Shown here piece after piece: positions 7,602-15,782 of a DNA stretch of 32,558 nucleotides. The translations under genes were made by a program, and so were the position numbers. The stretch comes from an uncultured Lachnospiraceae bacterium (GTDB taxonomy: Bacteria; Bacillota; Clostridia; Lachnospirales; Lachnospiraceae): NCBI GenBank assembly GCA_902772565.1, contig CACYBJ010000021.1, forward strand, positions 1-32,558, in the 5' to 3' direction. The number at the start of each line of letters is the position of its first letter. The first letter of the stretch is position 1. Below the pieces are notes generated by a model. That model was not told the origin of the DNA. It worked only from the letters and a program-made list of their open reading frames with translations, and made no database searches.

Positions 7602-8042
7602 TTAGATTACCTCTGCGGTGCCTCCAAGTGCCTCGATTTTTTCCTTTGCACTTGCGCTGTATGCGTTAACCTTAACATTAAGTTTCTTTGTGAGTTCGCC
7701 GTTACCGAGAATCTTTACACCATCACGTGTATGGCTGATGAGACCCTTAGCGATAAGGCTTGCTGCAGTTACTTCTTCGCCGTCTTCAAATCTGTTGAGC
7801 ATGCTTACGTTTACTGCAACAATGTCCTTAGTGTTAATGTTCTTGAATCCGCGCTTAGGAAGTCTTCTGTATAAAGGCATCTGACCACCTTCAAAACCTG
7901 TACGCGGTGCTCCTGAACGAGCCTTCTGACCCTTATGGCCCTTACCGGCTGTCTTTCCGTTTCCTGAACCGTGACCACGTCCGCGTCTGAACGCATCACT
8001 GTGCTTGGAACCTTCTGCCGGCTTTAACTCTGATAAATTCAT
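7602..8042 (-). CDS. rplO: 50S ribosomal protein L15
   Basis: Late-assembly large-subunit protein, 146 residues. The N-terminal Gly/Arg/Lys-rich extension that threads into 23S rRNA is clear (GRGHGSGNGKTAGKGHKGQK near residues 22-41), followed by FEGGQMPLYRRLPKRGF. The start has TAGGAGGG upstream. It lies 10 nt after rpmD and one base before secY. Confidence 0.98.
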   Translation of the reverse strand: MNLSELKPAEGSKHSDAFRRGRGHGSGNGKTAGKGHKGQKARSGAPRTGFEGGQMPLYRRLPKRGFKNINTKDIVAVNVSMLNRFEDGEEVTAASLIAKGLISHTRDGVKILGNGELTKKLNVKVNAYSASAKEKIEALGGTAEVI

Positions 8043-8052
8043 AGTTGCCCTC

Positions 8053-8232
8053 CTATACTTCTTCTACCTTAACCAGGTGACGAACCTGCTGGATCATTCC
8101 CTTGGTTGCTGCATTATCAGGAAGAACCTTGCTTGCACCGATCTTCTTGAGACCAAGTGCTTCAACTGTCTTCTTGTGTTTAGGAATTGCACCTATGGTA
8201 GACTTTACTAATGTTATTTTTAACTCTGCCAT
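8053..8232 (-). CDS. rpmD: 50S ribosomal protein L30
   Basis: Small large-subunit protein, 59 residues. It begins MAELKITLVKSTIGAIPKHK and continues with TVEALGLKKI and the typical end MIQQVRHLVKVEE. ATG 8232 has a GGAGG site, and the stop TAG is at 8053-8055. It sits between rpsE (14 nt gap) and rplO (10 nt gap), the usual place. Confidence 0.97.
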   Translation of the reverse strand: MAELKITLVKSTIGAIPKHKKTVEALGLKKIGASKVLPDNAATKGMIQQVRHLVKVEEV

Positions 8233-8246
8233 AATATATTTGCCTC

Positions 8247-8747
8247 CTATAAATCACTTACGGAAATACCACGCTTTGCAGCAACTTCCTCAGGAGTCTT
8301 AAGATTCTTTAAGCCTTCGATAGTTGCGAGAACAACGTTCTGCTTATTGTGGGAACCGAGTAACTTTGTACGGATGTTTCTGTAACCGGCAATCTCAAGT
8401 ACTGAACGAGCAGGACCTCCGGCGATGATACCTGTACCTTCGGGAGCTCTCTTGATGAGAACGTTTGCACTGCCGAATGTACCGATGAAATCGTGAGGAA
8501 CACTTCCGTTCTTGTCGATAGGAAGAGAAACCATGTGCTTGATTGCATCTTCCTTACCCTTACGGATTGCTTCAGGAACTTCAGTTGCTTTTCCGAGACC
8601 TGCGCCTACGCGACCGTTGCCGTCACCGACGATAACAAGTGCTGCGAAACGCATGTGACGTCCACCCTTAACAACCTTGGTAACTCGCTTGATTGCTACA
8701 ACCTTGTCCTTTAATTCTGACTGGCTGGCATCTATATTCTGTCTCAT
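8247..8747 (-). CDS. rpsE: 30S ribosomal protein S5
   Basis: 30S body protein involved in decoding fidelity and mRNA entry. The 166 residues show the N-terminal dsRNA-binding-like domain (KDKVVAIKRVTKVVKGGRHM near 13-32, then GDGNGRVGAGLGKA) and the C-terminal domain with GGPARSVLEIAGYRNIRTK. Residues are typical for the family. It lies 11 nt after rplR and 14 nt before rpmD. Confidence 0.98.
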   Translation of the reverse strand: MRQNIDASQSELKDKVVAIKRVTKVVKGGRHMRFAALVIVGDGNGRVGAGLGKATEVPEAIRKGKEDAIKHMVSLPIDKNGSVPHDFIGTFGSANVLIKRAPEGTGIIAGGPARSVLEIAGYRNIRTKLLGSHNKQNVVLATIEGLKNLKTPEEVAAKRGISVSDL

Positions 8748-8758
8748 GTGATAACCTC

Positions 8759-9121
8759 CTAAAATACCAGACCAGCTTCACGAGCTGCTTCTGCTAATGC
8801 CTGAACTTTTCCGGCGTATATGAATCCGCCTCTGTCAAATACAACTTCTTTGATTCCTGCAGCCTGAGCCTTTTCAGCGATAGCTTTTCCAAGTGCGGAT
8901 GCTGCTGCTACATCATTTGTCTTCTCAAGACCAAGGTCCTTATCGAGAGTTGAAGCTGCAACGAGAGTCTTTCCGGCAACGTCATCAATGATCTGCACAT
9001 ACATGTGCTTGTTGCTTCTGAAAACTGCTAAACGCGGCATTTCAGGTGTGCCGGAGAAACGATTACGGATTCTGAGATGCTTTTTAGCACGAACTTCAGA
9101 TCTGTTCTTTTTACTAACCAT
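8759..9121 (-). CDS. rplR: 50S ribosomal protein L18
   Basis: 5S rRNA-binding protein of the central protuberance, working with L5. The 120 residues include the basic N-terminal part KKHLRIRNRFSGTPEMPRLA and the segment RSNKHMYVQIIDD, ending FDRGGFIYAGKVQALAEAAR. Length and sequence are standard. The gap to rplF is 14 nt, and the start has an AAAGGAG-type site. Confidence 0.98.
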   Translation of the reverse strand: MVSKKNRSEVRAKKHLRIRNRFSGTPEMPRLAVFRSNKHMYVQIIDDVAGKTLVAASTLDKDLGLEKTNDVAAASALGKAIAEKAQAAGIKEVVFDRGGFIYAGKVQALAEAAREAGLVF

Positions 9122-9135
9122 TACTTTTCTCCTTT

Positions 9136-9678
9136 CTACTTCTTACCTGTCTTACCGACTTTACGCTTGATCACTTCATCAGCATACTTGATTCCCTTGC
9201 CCTTGTATGGTTCCGGTCCTCTCTTCTCTCTGATTTCAGCGGCATACTGTCCTACTTTTTCCTTGTCGATACCCTTAACAGTGATCTTGTTCTGTCCTTC
9301 AAGAACAGTCTCGATACCGTCAGGATCAACCATGATTACCGGATGAGAGTAGCCAAGGATAAGTGTAAGTTCCTTACCCTGCTTCTGTGCTCTGTAACCA
9401 ACACCGTTTACTTCAAGCACTTTCTCATATCCGTCAGTAACACCCTTAACCATGTTGGCAAGGAGTGTTCTTGTAAGTCCGTGTAAGGACTTGTTTCTCT
9501 TTAAATCGTTAGGTCTGTTGACAACTACTTCTGCGCCTTCAACCTTGATTTCCATCTCAGGTGCAAGTGCTCTTGAAAGTGTGCCCTTAGGACCCTTTAC
9601 AGTCACAAAATTATTTTCTGCTATATCTATGGTTACGCCCGCAGGTATAGCGATCGGCATTTTTCCAATACGTGACAT
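9136..9678 (-). CDS. rplF: 50S ribosomal protein L6
   Basis: Large-subunit protein near the factor-binding site, 180 residues with two homologous folds. It begins MSRIGKMPIAIPAGV and carries the signature GYSHPVIM near residue 95 and the C-terminal KRGPEPYKGKGIKYADEV. The frame is intact, with GGAGG before ATG 9678. It lies 21 nt after rpsH. Confidence 0.98.
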   Translation of the reverse strand: MSRIGKMPIAIPAGVTIDIAENNFVTVKGPKGTLSRALAPEMEIKVEGAEVVVNRPNDLKRNKSLHGLTRTLLANMVKGVTDGYEKVLEVNGVGYRAQKQGKELTLILGYSHPVIMVDPDGIETVLEGQNKITVKGIDKEKVGQYAAEIREKRGPEPYKGKGIKYADEVIKRKVGKTGKK

Positions 9679-9699
9679 GCCCGTACCTCCTGTTTAATA

Positions 9700-10101
9700 T
9701 TACCAGATGTAAGCAATTACTTCGCCGCCTACGTTAAGGCTTCTTGCTTCTTTATCTGTGATGATTCCCTTGTTTGTAGAAACGATAGCAATTCCAAGAC
9801 CGCCAAGTACATGAGGAAGTTCATCCTTACCTGCATATACACGAAGACCCGGCTTTGAAATTCTCTTGAGACCGGTAATAGTCTTCTCTGACTTGTTCTT
9901 ACCGTACTTAAGAGTAATATGGATGTTGCTGAAGTTTCCGGCGTCTACGATCTCGTAAGCCTTGATATAACCTTCTTTAAGAAGAATATCTGCGATAGCA
10001 ACCTTGATCTTAGAAGCGGGAACATCCACAGTATCATGTTTTGCAGTATTTGCATTACGGATTCTTGTAAGCATATCTGCAATAGGATCACTCATTGTCA
10101 T
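9700..10101 (-). CDS. rpsH: 30S ribosomal protein S8
   Basis: Primary 16S rRNA-binding protein of the 30S body. In Escherichia coli it represses the spc operon. The 133 residues begin MTMSDPIADMLTRIRNAN and end with the RNA-binding region LGGLGIAIVSTNKGIITD and GGEVIAYIW. The first ATG (10101) is used because GGAGG is nine bases away; the second, two codons on, is too distant. There is a 32-nt gap to rpsN. Confidence 0.98.
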   Translation of the reverse strand: MTMSDPIADMLTRIRNANTAKHDTVDVPASKIKVAIADILLKEGYIKAYEIVDAGNFSNIHITLKYGKNKSEKTITGLKRISKPGLRVYAGKDELPHVLGGLGIAIVSTNKGIITDKEARSLNVGGEVIAYIW

Positions 10102-10133
10102 TGATATTTACCTCCATTAATAATCGGATTGCT

Positions 10134-10319
10134 TTACCAGCTTGCTTTTCTTACGCCAGGGATTTCGCCCTTGTAAGCTAATTCACGGAAGCAGACTCTG
10201 CAGATCCCGTACTTCTTTAAAACAGAATGTGGACGACCGCAAATTCTGCAACGTGAGTACTCACGAACCTTAAACTTCTGCGGACGCTGCTGTTTAACTT
10301 TCATTGATGTCTTAGCCAT
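10134..10319 (-). CDS. rpsN: 30S ribosomal protein S14, zinc-binding type
   Basis: 30S head protein of 61 residues. Zinc ligands C24, C27, C40 and C43 (in CRIC and CRVC) mark it as the short zinc-containing form, not the longer zinc-free paralogue that some Bacilli use under zinc shortage. Its position between rplE and rpsH is the standard spc location, with a 12-nt gap after rplE. Confidence 0.98.
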   Translation of the reverse strand: MAKTSMKVKQQRPQKFKVREYSRCRICGRPHSVLKKYGICRVCFRELAYKGEIPGVRKASW

Positions 10320-10331
10320 CTAACTGTCCTC

Positions 10332-10871
10332 CTACTTAGCAAACGGCATACCGAAGAATCTGAGAAGCTCACGAGCTTCCTCGTCAGTCTTGGCCGTTGT
10401 AACGATGATTACGTCCATTCCGCGAACCTTGTCTACCTTATCGTATTCAATTTCCGGGAAGATGAGCTGTTCCTTAAGGCCGAGAGCGTAGTTACCTCTT
10501 CCGTCGAAAGAGTCAGCGCTTACGCCTCTGAAGTCACGTACTCGAGGAAGAGAAAGATTTACGAGTCTGTCAAGGAAATCGTACATTCTGTCTCCACGAA
10601 GTGTAACTTTACAGCCGATAGCAAGACCTTCTCTGATCTTGAAGTTAGCGATTGACTTTTTAGCCTTTGTAATAACCGGCTTCTGTCCTGAAATAATCTC
10701 GAGATCCTTTACTGCATTCTCAAGAACCTTGGCATTGTCCTTTGCTTCGCCGACGCCCATGTTGATGACGATCTTGTCAAGCTTAGGAATCTGCATTACA
10801 TTCTTGTAACCGAACTTTTCCTGCATAGCAGGAGCGATCTCGTTCTGATATTGCTCTTTTAATCTATTCAA
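10332..10871 (-). CDS. rplE: 50S ribosomal protein L5
   Basis: 5S rRNA-binding protein of the central protuberance that touches P-site tRNA. The 179 residues have typical motifs: MQIPKLDKIVINMGVG near 26-41, GQKPVITKAKKSIANFKIR near 74-92 and RDFRGVSADSFDGRGNY near 112-128. The start is ATG 10871 with GGAGG upstream. It lies 23 nt after rplX. Confidence 0.98.
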   Translation of the reverse strand: MNRLKEQYQNEIAPAMQEKFGYKNVMQIPKLDKIVINMGVGEAKDNAKVLENAVKDLEIISGQKPVITKAKKSIANFKIREGLAIGCKVTLRGDRMYDFLDRLVNLSLPRVRDFRGVSADSFDGRGNYALGLKEQLIFPEIEYDKVDKVRGMDVIIVTTAKTDEEARELLRFFGMPFAK

Positions 10872-10894
10872 TTTAAGAGACCTCCTGTTTCGTC

Positions 10895-11200
10895 TTAGTC
10901 AATAACATCACCGGTAGACTTGGCAATACGTACTTTCTTGCCGCCTTCTACCTTGAAGCCAACTCTTGTAGGCTGTCCCTTGTGAACATACATTACGTTA
11001 GAAGCGTCAATTGCTGCTTCCTGGTGTGTGATGCCACCCTTAGGATTTGCCTGTGAAGGCTTTGTGTGCTTAGTCACCATGTTAGCGCCTTCGACAACGA
11101 CCTTGCCGTCTTTTACGGAAAGGACCTTGCCTTCTTTGCCTTTATCTTTTCCAACGATTACTCTTACAGTATCGTTTTTCTTGATTTTAGAAGTTGCCAT
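10895..11200 (-). CDS. rplX: 50S ribosomal protein L24
   Basis: Assembly-initiating large-subunit protein at the exit-tunnel rim. It is 101 residues. The KOW motif is clear at the N-terminus (KKNDTVRVIVGKDKGKEGKV), followed by VVEGANMVTKHTKPSQANPK with GGITHQEAAID. It lies 11 nt after rplN, and ATG 11200 follows a GGAGG site. Confidence 0.98.
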   Translation of the reverse strand: MATSKIKKNDTVRVIVGKDKGKEGKVLSVKDGKVVVEGANMVTKHTKPSQANPKGGITHQEAAIDASNVMYVHKGQPTRVGFKVEGGKKVRIAKSTGDVID

Positions 11201-11211
11201 TGGTTTCCTCC

Positions 11212-11580
11212 TTATAATACTTCCGGAGCAAGTGATACGATCTTCATGAACTTGTGATCACGAAGTTCTCTTGCTACAGGTCCAAAGATACGAGTTCCTA
11301 CCGGTGTGAGATCATCTTTGATGATTACGGCAGCATTCTCGTCGAAGCGGATATAAGAACCATCTTTACGGCGAACACTCTTTACTGTACGAACTACAAC
11401 GGCCTTAACTACATCACCCTTCTTTACGGAACCGCCCGGATTGGCGTCCTTAACTGAAGCAACGATGATGTCGCCTACTCCTGCATATTTTCTAACAGAT
11501 CCGCCGAGTACTCTGATACAGAGAAGTTCTTTAGCGCCGGTATTATCAGCAACCTTAAGTCTGGTTTCTGTCTGAATCAT
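11212..11580 (-). CDS. rplN: 50S ribosomal protein L14
   Basis: Large-subunit protein forming intersubunit bridge B8, 122 residues and highly conserved. It begins MIQTETRLKVADNTGAKEL with VLGGS following. The family signature GDIIVASVKDANPGGSVKKG is around residues 37-56, and the end includes FGPVARELRDHKFMKIVSLA. The gap to rpsQ is 29 nt. Confidence 0.98.
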   Translation of the reverse strand: MIQTETRLKVADNTGAKELLCIRVLGGSVRKYAGVGDIIVASVKDANPGGSVKKGDVVKAVVVRTVKSVRRKDGSYIRFDENAAVIIKDDLTPVGTRIFGPVARELRDHKFMKIVSLAPEVL

Positions 11581-11609
11581 TTTAATACTCCTTTCAGTAA
11601 AGAACTTAA

Positions 11610-11864
11610 TTACTTAGCTCTTTCGATAACTTCAACAAGTCTCCATCTCTTATCCTTGGAGAGCGGTCTTGTTTCCATAACTTTAACTCTGTCACCTATC
11701 TTGCACTCGTTATTCTCGTCATGAGCCTTAAGCTTGTAAGTTCTCTTAACGATCTTTCCGTAGAGCGGATGCTTAACGTTGTCAACGATAGCAACAACGA
11801 TAGTCTTGTCCATCTTATCACTGACTACCTGTCCGATACGAGTCTTTCTAAGATTTCTTTCCAC
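11610..11864 (-). CDS. rpsQ: 30S ribosomal protein S17
   Basis: Primary 16S rRNA-binding protein with an OB-fold, 84 residues. It starts MERNLRKTRIGQVVSDKMDK and contains VKHPLYGKIVKRT and GDRVKVMETRPLSKDKRWRL, all typical. It is placed 25 nt after rpmC and before rplN as in other bacteria; GAAAGGAG precedes the start. Confidence 0.98.
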   Translation of the reverse strand: MERNLRKTRIGQVVSDKMDKTIVVAIVDNVKHPLYGKIVKRTYKLKAHDENNECKIGDRVKVMETRPLSKDKRWRLVEVIERAK

Positions 11865-11889
11865 TGTTTTTCTCCTTTCAAGAGATCGA

Positions 11890-12099
11890 TTACTCTGTCA
11901 CATTTGCCTTGGCAGCAATGACAGTCTGGATTCTTGCGATATTCTTTCTTACTTCTTTGATTCTGCTTGTGTTATCTAACTGGTTAGTAGCATTCTGGAA
12001 TCTTAAGTTGAAGAGCTCCTTTTTAGCTGATACAAGTTCTTCATTTAACTCTGTAACAGATAAAGCTCTTAAATCATCATTAAACTTTTTAGACTTCAT
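11890..12099 (-). CDS. rpmC: 50S ribosomal protein L29
   Basis: Two-helix protein beside the exit tunnel that helps form the docking site for trigger factor and SRP. The 69 residues start MKSKKFNDDLRALSVTELNE and contain the family segment KKELFNLRFQNATNQLDNTS and the following basic helix. Its start overlaps the end of rplP by 11 nt, suggesting translational coupling. Confidence 0.97.
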   Translation of the reverse strand: MKSKKFNDDLRALSVTELNEELVSAKKELFNLRFQNATNQLDNTSRIKEVRKNIARIQTVIAAKANVTE

Positions 12100-12526
12100 C
12101 AGTGTTACCTCCTACTGCTGCTTCCCTCTTCATGAACTTGCACTTGCAAGGAAGTTTATGCATAGCAAGTCTGAGAGCTTCTTTAGCAACATCTTCTGCA
12201 ACGCCGTCAACCTCAAAGAGCACACGGCCCGGTTTAACAACGGCTACCCAGTATTCAACTGTTCCCTTACCTGAACCCATTCGAGTTTCAGCAGGCTTAG
12301 CTGTTACCGGCTTATCAGGGAAGATCTTAATCCATACCTTACCGCCACGCTTAAGGTAACGGTTGATAGCGATACGGGCTGCTTCGATCTGATTTGATTT
12401 AATCCAACATGGCTCTGTAGCGACAAGACCAAATGCTCCGTGAGTAATGGTGTTGCCTCTTAAAGCCTTACCTCTCATAGTACCGCGAAACTGTTTACGA
12501 TGTTTCACTCTCTTTGGCATTAACAT
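12089..12526 (-). CDS. rplP: 50S ribosomal protein L16
   Basis: Large-subunit protein near the A site and peptidyl-transferase centre, 145 residues. It begins MLMPKRVKHRKQFRG, and the ATG at 12526 overlaps the rpsC stop as TAATG. A second ATG two codons on is possible, but MLxPKRVK is the usual family start. Motifs GRMRG-like TMRGKALRG and KPVTAKPAETRMGSGKG are present. It overlaps rpmC at its end. Confidence 0.97.
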   Translation of the reverse strand: MLMPKRVKHRKQFRGTMRGKALRGNTITHGAFGLVATEPCWIKSNQIEAARIAINRYLKRGGKVWIKIFPDKPVTAKPAETRMGSGKGTVEYWVAVVKPGRVLFEVDGVAEDVAKEALRLAMHKLPCKCKFMKREAAVGGNTDEV

Positions 12527-13185
12527 TATTTATCGCTCCCTTCTTTCTTTCCCTTTTTTGTTGGGAGTACCTGACCATTGTTGATCCATACCTTAACACC
12601 AACTTTTCCGTAAGTTGTGTTAGCTTCTGCAAAACCATAGTCAATGTCAGCACGAAGTGTCTGAAGCGGAATGTTACCCTCGCTGTAGAACTCTCTACGA
12701 GCCATATCAGCACCGCCAAGACGACCGGAAACAGATGTCTTGATACCAAGAGCGCCTGCCTTCATTGTTCTGGACATAACTGACTTCATTGCACGTCTGA
12801 AGGAAACACGGTTCTCAAGCTGGCGAGCGATATCTGCTGCAACAAGCTGTGCATCTGTATCGGGCTTCTTGATTTCCTTAATATCAATGCTTACCTTCTT
12901 TGTAACGAGCTTCTGTACTTCTGCTCTTAACTTCTCGATTTCTGAACCCTGCTTACCGATGATCACACCCGGTCTTGCAGTAGAAACGATTACTTTAACT
13001 TTATCGGATACACGCTCGATCTGAATATCAGATACGCTGGCATTTGCAAGTCTCTTCTGGAGAAATGCTCTGATGTTGTGATCTTCGATAAGGCAATCAG
13101 CAAAATCTGCTTCGGCATACCATCTGGAGCCCCAGCCTTTAATAACACCGACTCTTAATCCATGCGGATTTACTTTCTGTCCCAT
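12526..13185 (-). CDS. rpsC: 30S ribosomal protein S3
   Basis: 30S head protein that lines the mRNA entry channel. At 219 residues it begins MGQKVNPHGLRVGVIKGWGS, with a KH type-2 RNA-binding domain including GVIIGKQGSEIEKL near residues 73-86. The C-terminal domain includes RRAMKSVMSRTMKAGALGIK and GRLGGADMAR. The stop overlaps the rplP start, and there is a 9-nt gap to rplV. Confidence 0.98.
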   Translation of the reverse strand: MGQKVNPHGLRVGVIKGWGSRWYAEADFADCLIEDHNIRAFLQKRLANASVSDIQIERVSDKVKVIVSTARPGVIIGKQGSEIEKLRAEVQKLVTKKVSIDIKEIKKPDTDAQLVAADIARQLENRVSFRRAMKSVMSRTMKAGALGIKTSVSGRLGGADMARREFYSEGNIPLQTLRADIDYGFAEANTTYGKVGVKVWINNGQVLPTKKGKKEGSDK

Positions 13186-13194
13186 GCTTTCCTC

Positions 13195-13584
13195 CTACTT
13201 TTCGTCAAGAACAACTGTGATGTTGCTCATTCTCTTTAAGATTCTGTATGCTCTACCCTGAGCTCTTGGATGGATTCTCTTCATTGTAGGTGCTTCGTTA
13301 GCGTAGCACTCTGCAATGTAAAGCTTTGTGATATCCATACCATTGTTGTTCTCAGCGTTTGCAATTGCCGATTTTAATAATTTCTCTATTACTCTTGAAG
13401 CATATCTTGGGTTATATGCAAGTATACCAAGAGCTGTTTCCACATCCTTGCCTCTGATAGCATCAAGAACGAAACAAGCCTTCTGAACTGAAACTCTTGC
13501 GTAAGAAAGCTTAGCGCTAGGTCTCTTCTCTCTCTGGTTTTCGTTTCTTTCTCTCTTTATCTGGGATCTATGTCCTCTTGCCAT
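13195..13584 (-). CDS. rplV: 50S ribosomal protein L22
   Basis: Protein whose long beta-hairpin lines the nascent peptide tunnel. The start is placed at ATG 13584 (MARGHRSQIKRERN), with AGGAGG seven bases upstream. An in-frame TTG six codons earlier lies in the ribosome binding region and is less likely. The product is 129 residues with ARVSVQKACFVLDAIRGKDV and ending NITVVLDEK; the hairpin tip contains RIHPRAQGRAYRI. The N-terminal basic extension is longer than in many species. It is preceded by an unusual 86-nt gap after rpsS. Confidence 0.96.
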   Translation of the reverse strand: MARGHRSQIKRERNENQREKRPSAKLSYARVSVQKACFVLDAIRGKDVETALGILAYNPRYASRVIEKLLKSAIANAENNNGMDITKLYIAECYANEAPTMKRIHPRAQGRAYRILKRMSNITVVLDEK

Positions 13585-13607
13585 GGATGTTCCTCCTTTC
13601 AAATGTT

Positions 13608-13668
13608 AAGCGGCTCTCCGCTTGTAATGCTTCCTGCTGTTTATGCATTTAATGCAATCATTACAGCA
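13608..13668 (-). promoter_or_regulatory. Hairpins in the rpsS-rplV gap
   Basis: In this otherwise tightly packed operon, the 86-nt gap holds a 6-bp stem AAGCGG/CCGCTT (13608-13613 with 13618-13623) just before the rplV ribosome binding site. TGCTGT/ACAGCA (13635-13640 with 13663-13668) and an alternative GTAATG/CATTAC (13624-13629 with 13659-13664) can pair upstream of it. The last two use overlapping bases and exclude each other. No protein frame is seen. The role is unknown. Confidence 0.4.
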
Positions 13669-13670
13669 AA

Positions 13671-13946
13671 TTAACGTGACTTCTTTTCATCCTTGCCATG
13701 ACCCTTGAAAGTTCTTGTAGCAACGAACTCTCCGAGCTTATGGCCAATCATATCTTCTGTGATATATACGGGCACATGCTTTCTTCCGTCATAAACGGCA
13801 ATGGTGTGACCTACGAAAGAAGGGAAGATTGTGGAACGGCGTGACCATGTCTTGATAACAGACTTTTCGTTTGCGCTGTTCATAGCTTCAACCTTCTTAG
13901 CAAGAGACTCATCGATGAATGGTCCCTTCTTTACTGAACGTGCCAT
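13671..13946 (-). CDS. rpsS: 30S ribosomal protein S19
   Basis: 30S head protein that works with S13 near the A-site finger. The 91 residues begin MARSVKKGPFIDESLAKKVE and contain TWSRRSTIFPSFVGHTIAVY and HKLGEFVATRTFKGH, all typical. It lies 10 nt after rplB, with GGAGG before ATG 13946. Confidence 0.98.
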   Translation of the reverse strand: MARSVKKGPFIDESLAKKVEAMNSANEKSVIKTWSRRSTIFPSFVGHTIAVYDGRKHVPVYITEDMIGHKLGEFVATRTFKGHGKDEKKSR

Positions 13947-13956
13947 AGTTTACCTC

Positions 13957-14802
13957 CTAGTTGGTTAATGCCTTTCCGTTTCTTCTTCTGATGATAAGCT
14001 TGTTAGATGACTTATTCTTCTTACGTGTCTTAAGACCAAGTGCAGGCTTGCCCCAAGGTGTGCTTGGACCTGGGCGACCGATTGGTGCTCTACCTTCACC
14101 ACCACCGTGTGGATGGTCATTCGGGTTCATTACGGAACCTCTGACTGTAGGACGAATACCCATGTTACGCTTACGGCCGGCTTTACCAACCTTTACAAGT
14201 TCGTGGTCTCCGTTTCCGATAACACCGATTGTTGCACGGCAGATGATCGGAACCATTCTCATTTCGCCTGAAGGAAGACGAAGTGTTGCATACTTACCTT
14301 CCTTAGCCATGAGCTGAGCGGAAAGACCTGCTGAACGAACGAGCTGTCCACCCTTACCGGGATAGAGCTCAATGTTATGAACGAGTGTACCGATAGGCAT
14401 GTTCTCAAGTGGGAGGCAGTTGCCGTTCTTGATTTCAGCCTTAGGGCCGTTCTCAACCTTGTCACCTACCGAAAGGCCTTCAGGAGCGAGGATGTATGTC
14501 TTCTCACCATCGGCATATGCGATAAGTGCAATGTTTGCTGTTCTGTTAGGATCGTACTCGATTGTCTTTACTGTTCCCGGAACTCCGTCCTTACGTCTCT
14601 TGAAATCGATGATTCTGTATTTTCTTCTGGAACCGCCGCCCTGATGTCTGACGGTTATCTTACCCTGACTGTTACGTCCGGCATTCTTCTTGAGACTGAC
14701 AACAAGTGACTTCTCAGGCTTTGAAGTTGTTACTTCAGCGTAGTCAAGAGCTGTCATGTTTCTTCTTGAAGAGGTATATGGGTTAAATGTTTTAATTCCC
14801 AT
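13957..14802 (-). CDS. rplB: 50S ribosomal protein L2
   Basis: Conserved 23S rRNA-binding protein needed for subunit association and peptidyl-transferase activity. It is 281 residues, beginning MGIKTFNPYTSSRRNMTALD. The OB-fold and SH3-like domains are followed by the functional C-terminal stretch VRGSVMNPNDHPHGGGEGRA, which contains the histidine that is universally conserved near the catalytic centre. ATG 14802 has AAAGGAG upstream; the gap to rplW is 39 nt. Confidence 0.98.
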   Translation of the reverse strand: MGIKTFNPYTSSRRNMTALDYAEVTTSKPEKSLVVSLKKNAGRNSQGKITVRHQGGGSRRKYRIIDFKRRKDGVPGTVKTIEYDPNRTANIALIAYADGEKTYILAPEGLSVGDKVENGPKAEIKNGNCLPLENMPIGTLVHNIELYPGKGGQLVRSAGLSAQLMAKEGKYATLRLPSGEMRMVPIICRATIGVIGNGDHELVKVGKAGRKRNMGIRPTVRGSVMNPNDHPHGGGEGRAPIGRPGPSTPWGKPALGLKTRKKNKSSNKLIIRRRNGKALTN

Positions 14803-14841
14803 TTCTTTAACTCCTTTCGAATGAATACTTCAGGTTAACTT

Positions 14842-15141
14842 TTACAGACCTGCGAAGATTTCGATGTCTGCACTGTCAGCAGTAAGCTTAACTACAGCCT
14901 TCTTACGATCTGCTGTGTAGCCGCTTGTTCTGCCTCTTCTCTTTTCCTTACCGTTAACTGTAGAAGTATTAACACTGTCAACCTTTGTTCCTGCGAACAT
15001 CTTCTCAACGGCTTCCTTCACCTGAGACTTGGTTGCATCTGTATGTACATAGAAGGTGTACTTCTTATCTGACATATCATTCATGCTCTTTTCAGTGATG
15101 ACCGGAGAAAGAATTACGTCATAGTATTTTAAGTCTGCCAT
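14842..15141 (-). CDS. rplW: 50S ribosomal protein L23
   Basis: Exit-tunnel protein that provides the docking site for trigger factor, which is also encoded in this window (tig, 23771-25168). The 99 residues begin MADLKYYDVILSPVITEKSM and continue with YTFYVHTDATKSQVKEAVEK and a GKEKRRGRTSGYTADRKKAV segment. The start codon shares its last base with the end of the rplD stop, so the two genes are coupled. Confidence 0.98.
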   Translation of the reverse strand: MADLKYYDVILSPVITEKSMNDMSDKKYTFYVHTDATKSQVKEAVEKMFAGTKVDSVNTSTVNGKEKRRGRTSGYTADRKKAVVKLTADSADIEIFAGL

Positions 15142-15761
15142 TATGCGTATACCTCCTGGATCTTTTCAGCCGCATCCTTAGTGATTACGAGGTTCTCGTA
15201 CTTGAGGATGTCATAAACGCTAATTGCATTTGAAGGAACAGTTCTTACTCCTTCAAGGTTTCTTGCAGAAAGAACAAGATTATTGTTTACATCTGCAGTA
15301 ACAACAAGAGCCTTGTTGAGCTTAAGTGCATCAAGGAGAGCCTTAACCGGCTTTGTCTTGATTTCTGCGAAGTCAAGGTCTTCCATAACGAAGATCTTCT
15401 CTTCTGCAACTCTTGAAGAAAGTGCAGACTTGATAGCTGCTGCCTTTTCTTTCTTGTTCATGCTCTTGGAATAATCTCTCGGCTTTGGTGCGAATACTAC
15501 GCCACCGCCTGTCCACTGAGGAGAACGTGTTGAACCCTGTCTTGCATGACCGGTTCCCTTCTGTCTCCAAGGCTTTCTGCCACCGCCGCTTACTTCTGAA
15601 CGAGTGAGTGCGCTCTGTGTTCCCTGACGCTTGTTAGCAAGCTGTGAAACTACGGCGAGATGCATAAGATGCTCATTTACATCTACTGCGAAGACTGCAT
15701 CGTTAAGGTCAAATGAACCTGTCTTAGCGCCTTCTTTATTATAAACACTTACGTTTGCCAT
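15141..15761 (-). CDS. rplD: 50S ribosomal protein L4
   Basis: Large-subunit protein whose long loop reaches the exit tunnel. In Escherichia coli it also represses the S10 operon by attenuation and translational control. The 206 residues start MANVSVYNKEGAKTGSFDLN. The tunnel loop is in RRPWRQKGTGHARQG-like sequence (here GGGRKPWRQKGTGHARQGS near 60-78) and the GGGVVFAPKPRDY segment follows. It begins 21 nt after rplC and abuts rplW. Whether it acts on the leader upstream of rpsJ here is not known. Confidence 0.98.
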   Translation of the reverse strand: MANVSVYNKEGAKTGSFDLNDAVFAVDVNEHLMHLAVVSQLANKRQGTQSALTRSEVSGGGRKPWRQKGTGHARQGSTRSPQWTGGGVVFAPKPRDYSKSMNKKEKAAAIKSALSSRVAEEKIFVMEDLDFAEIKTKPVKALLDALKLNKALVVTADVNNNLVLSARNLEGVRTVPSNAISVYDILKYENLVITKDAAEKIQEVYA

Positions 15762-15782
15762 TTTGTTTCTCCTTTCCTAATC

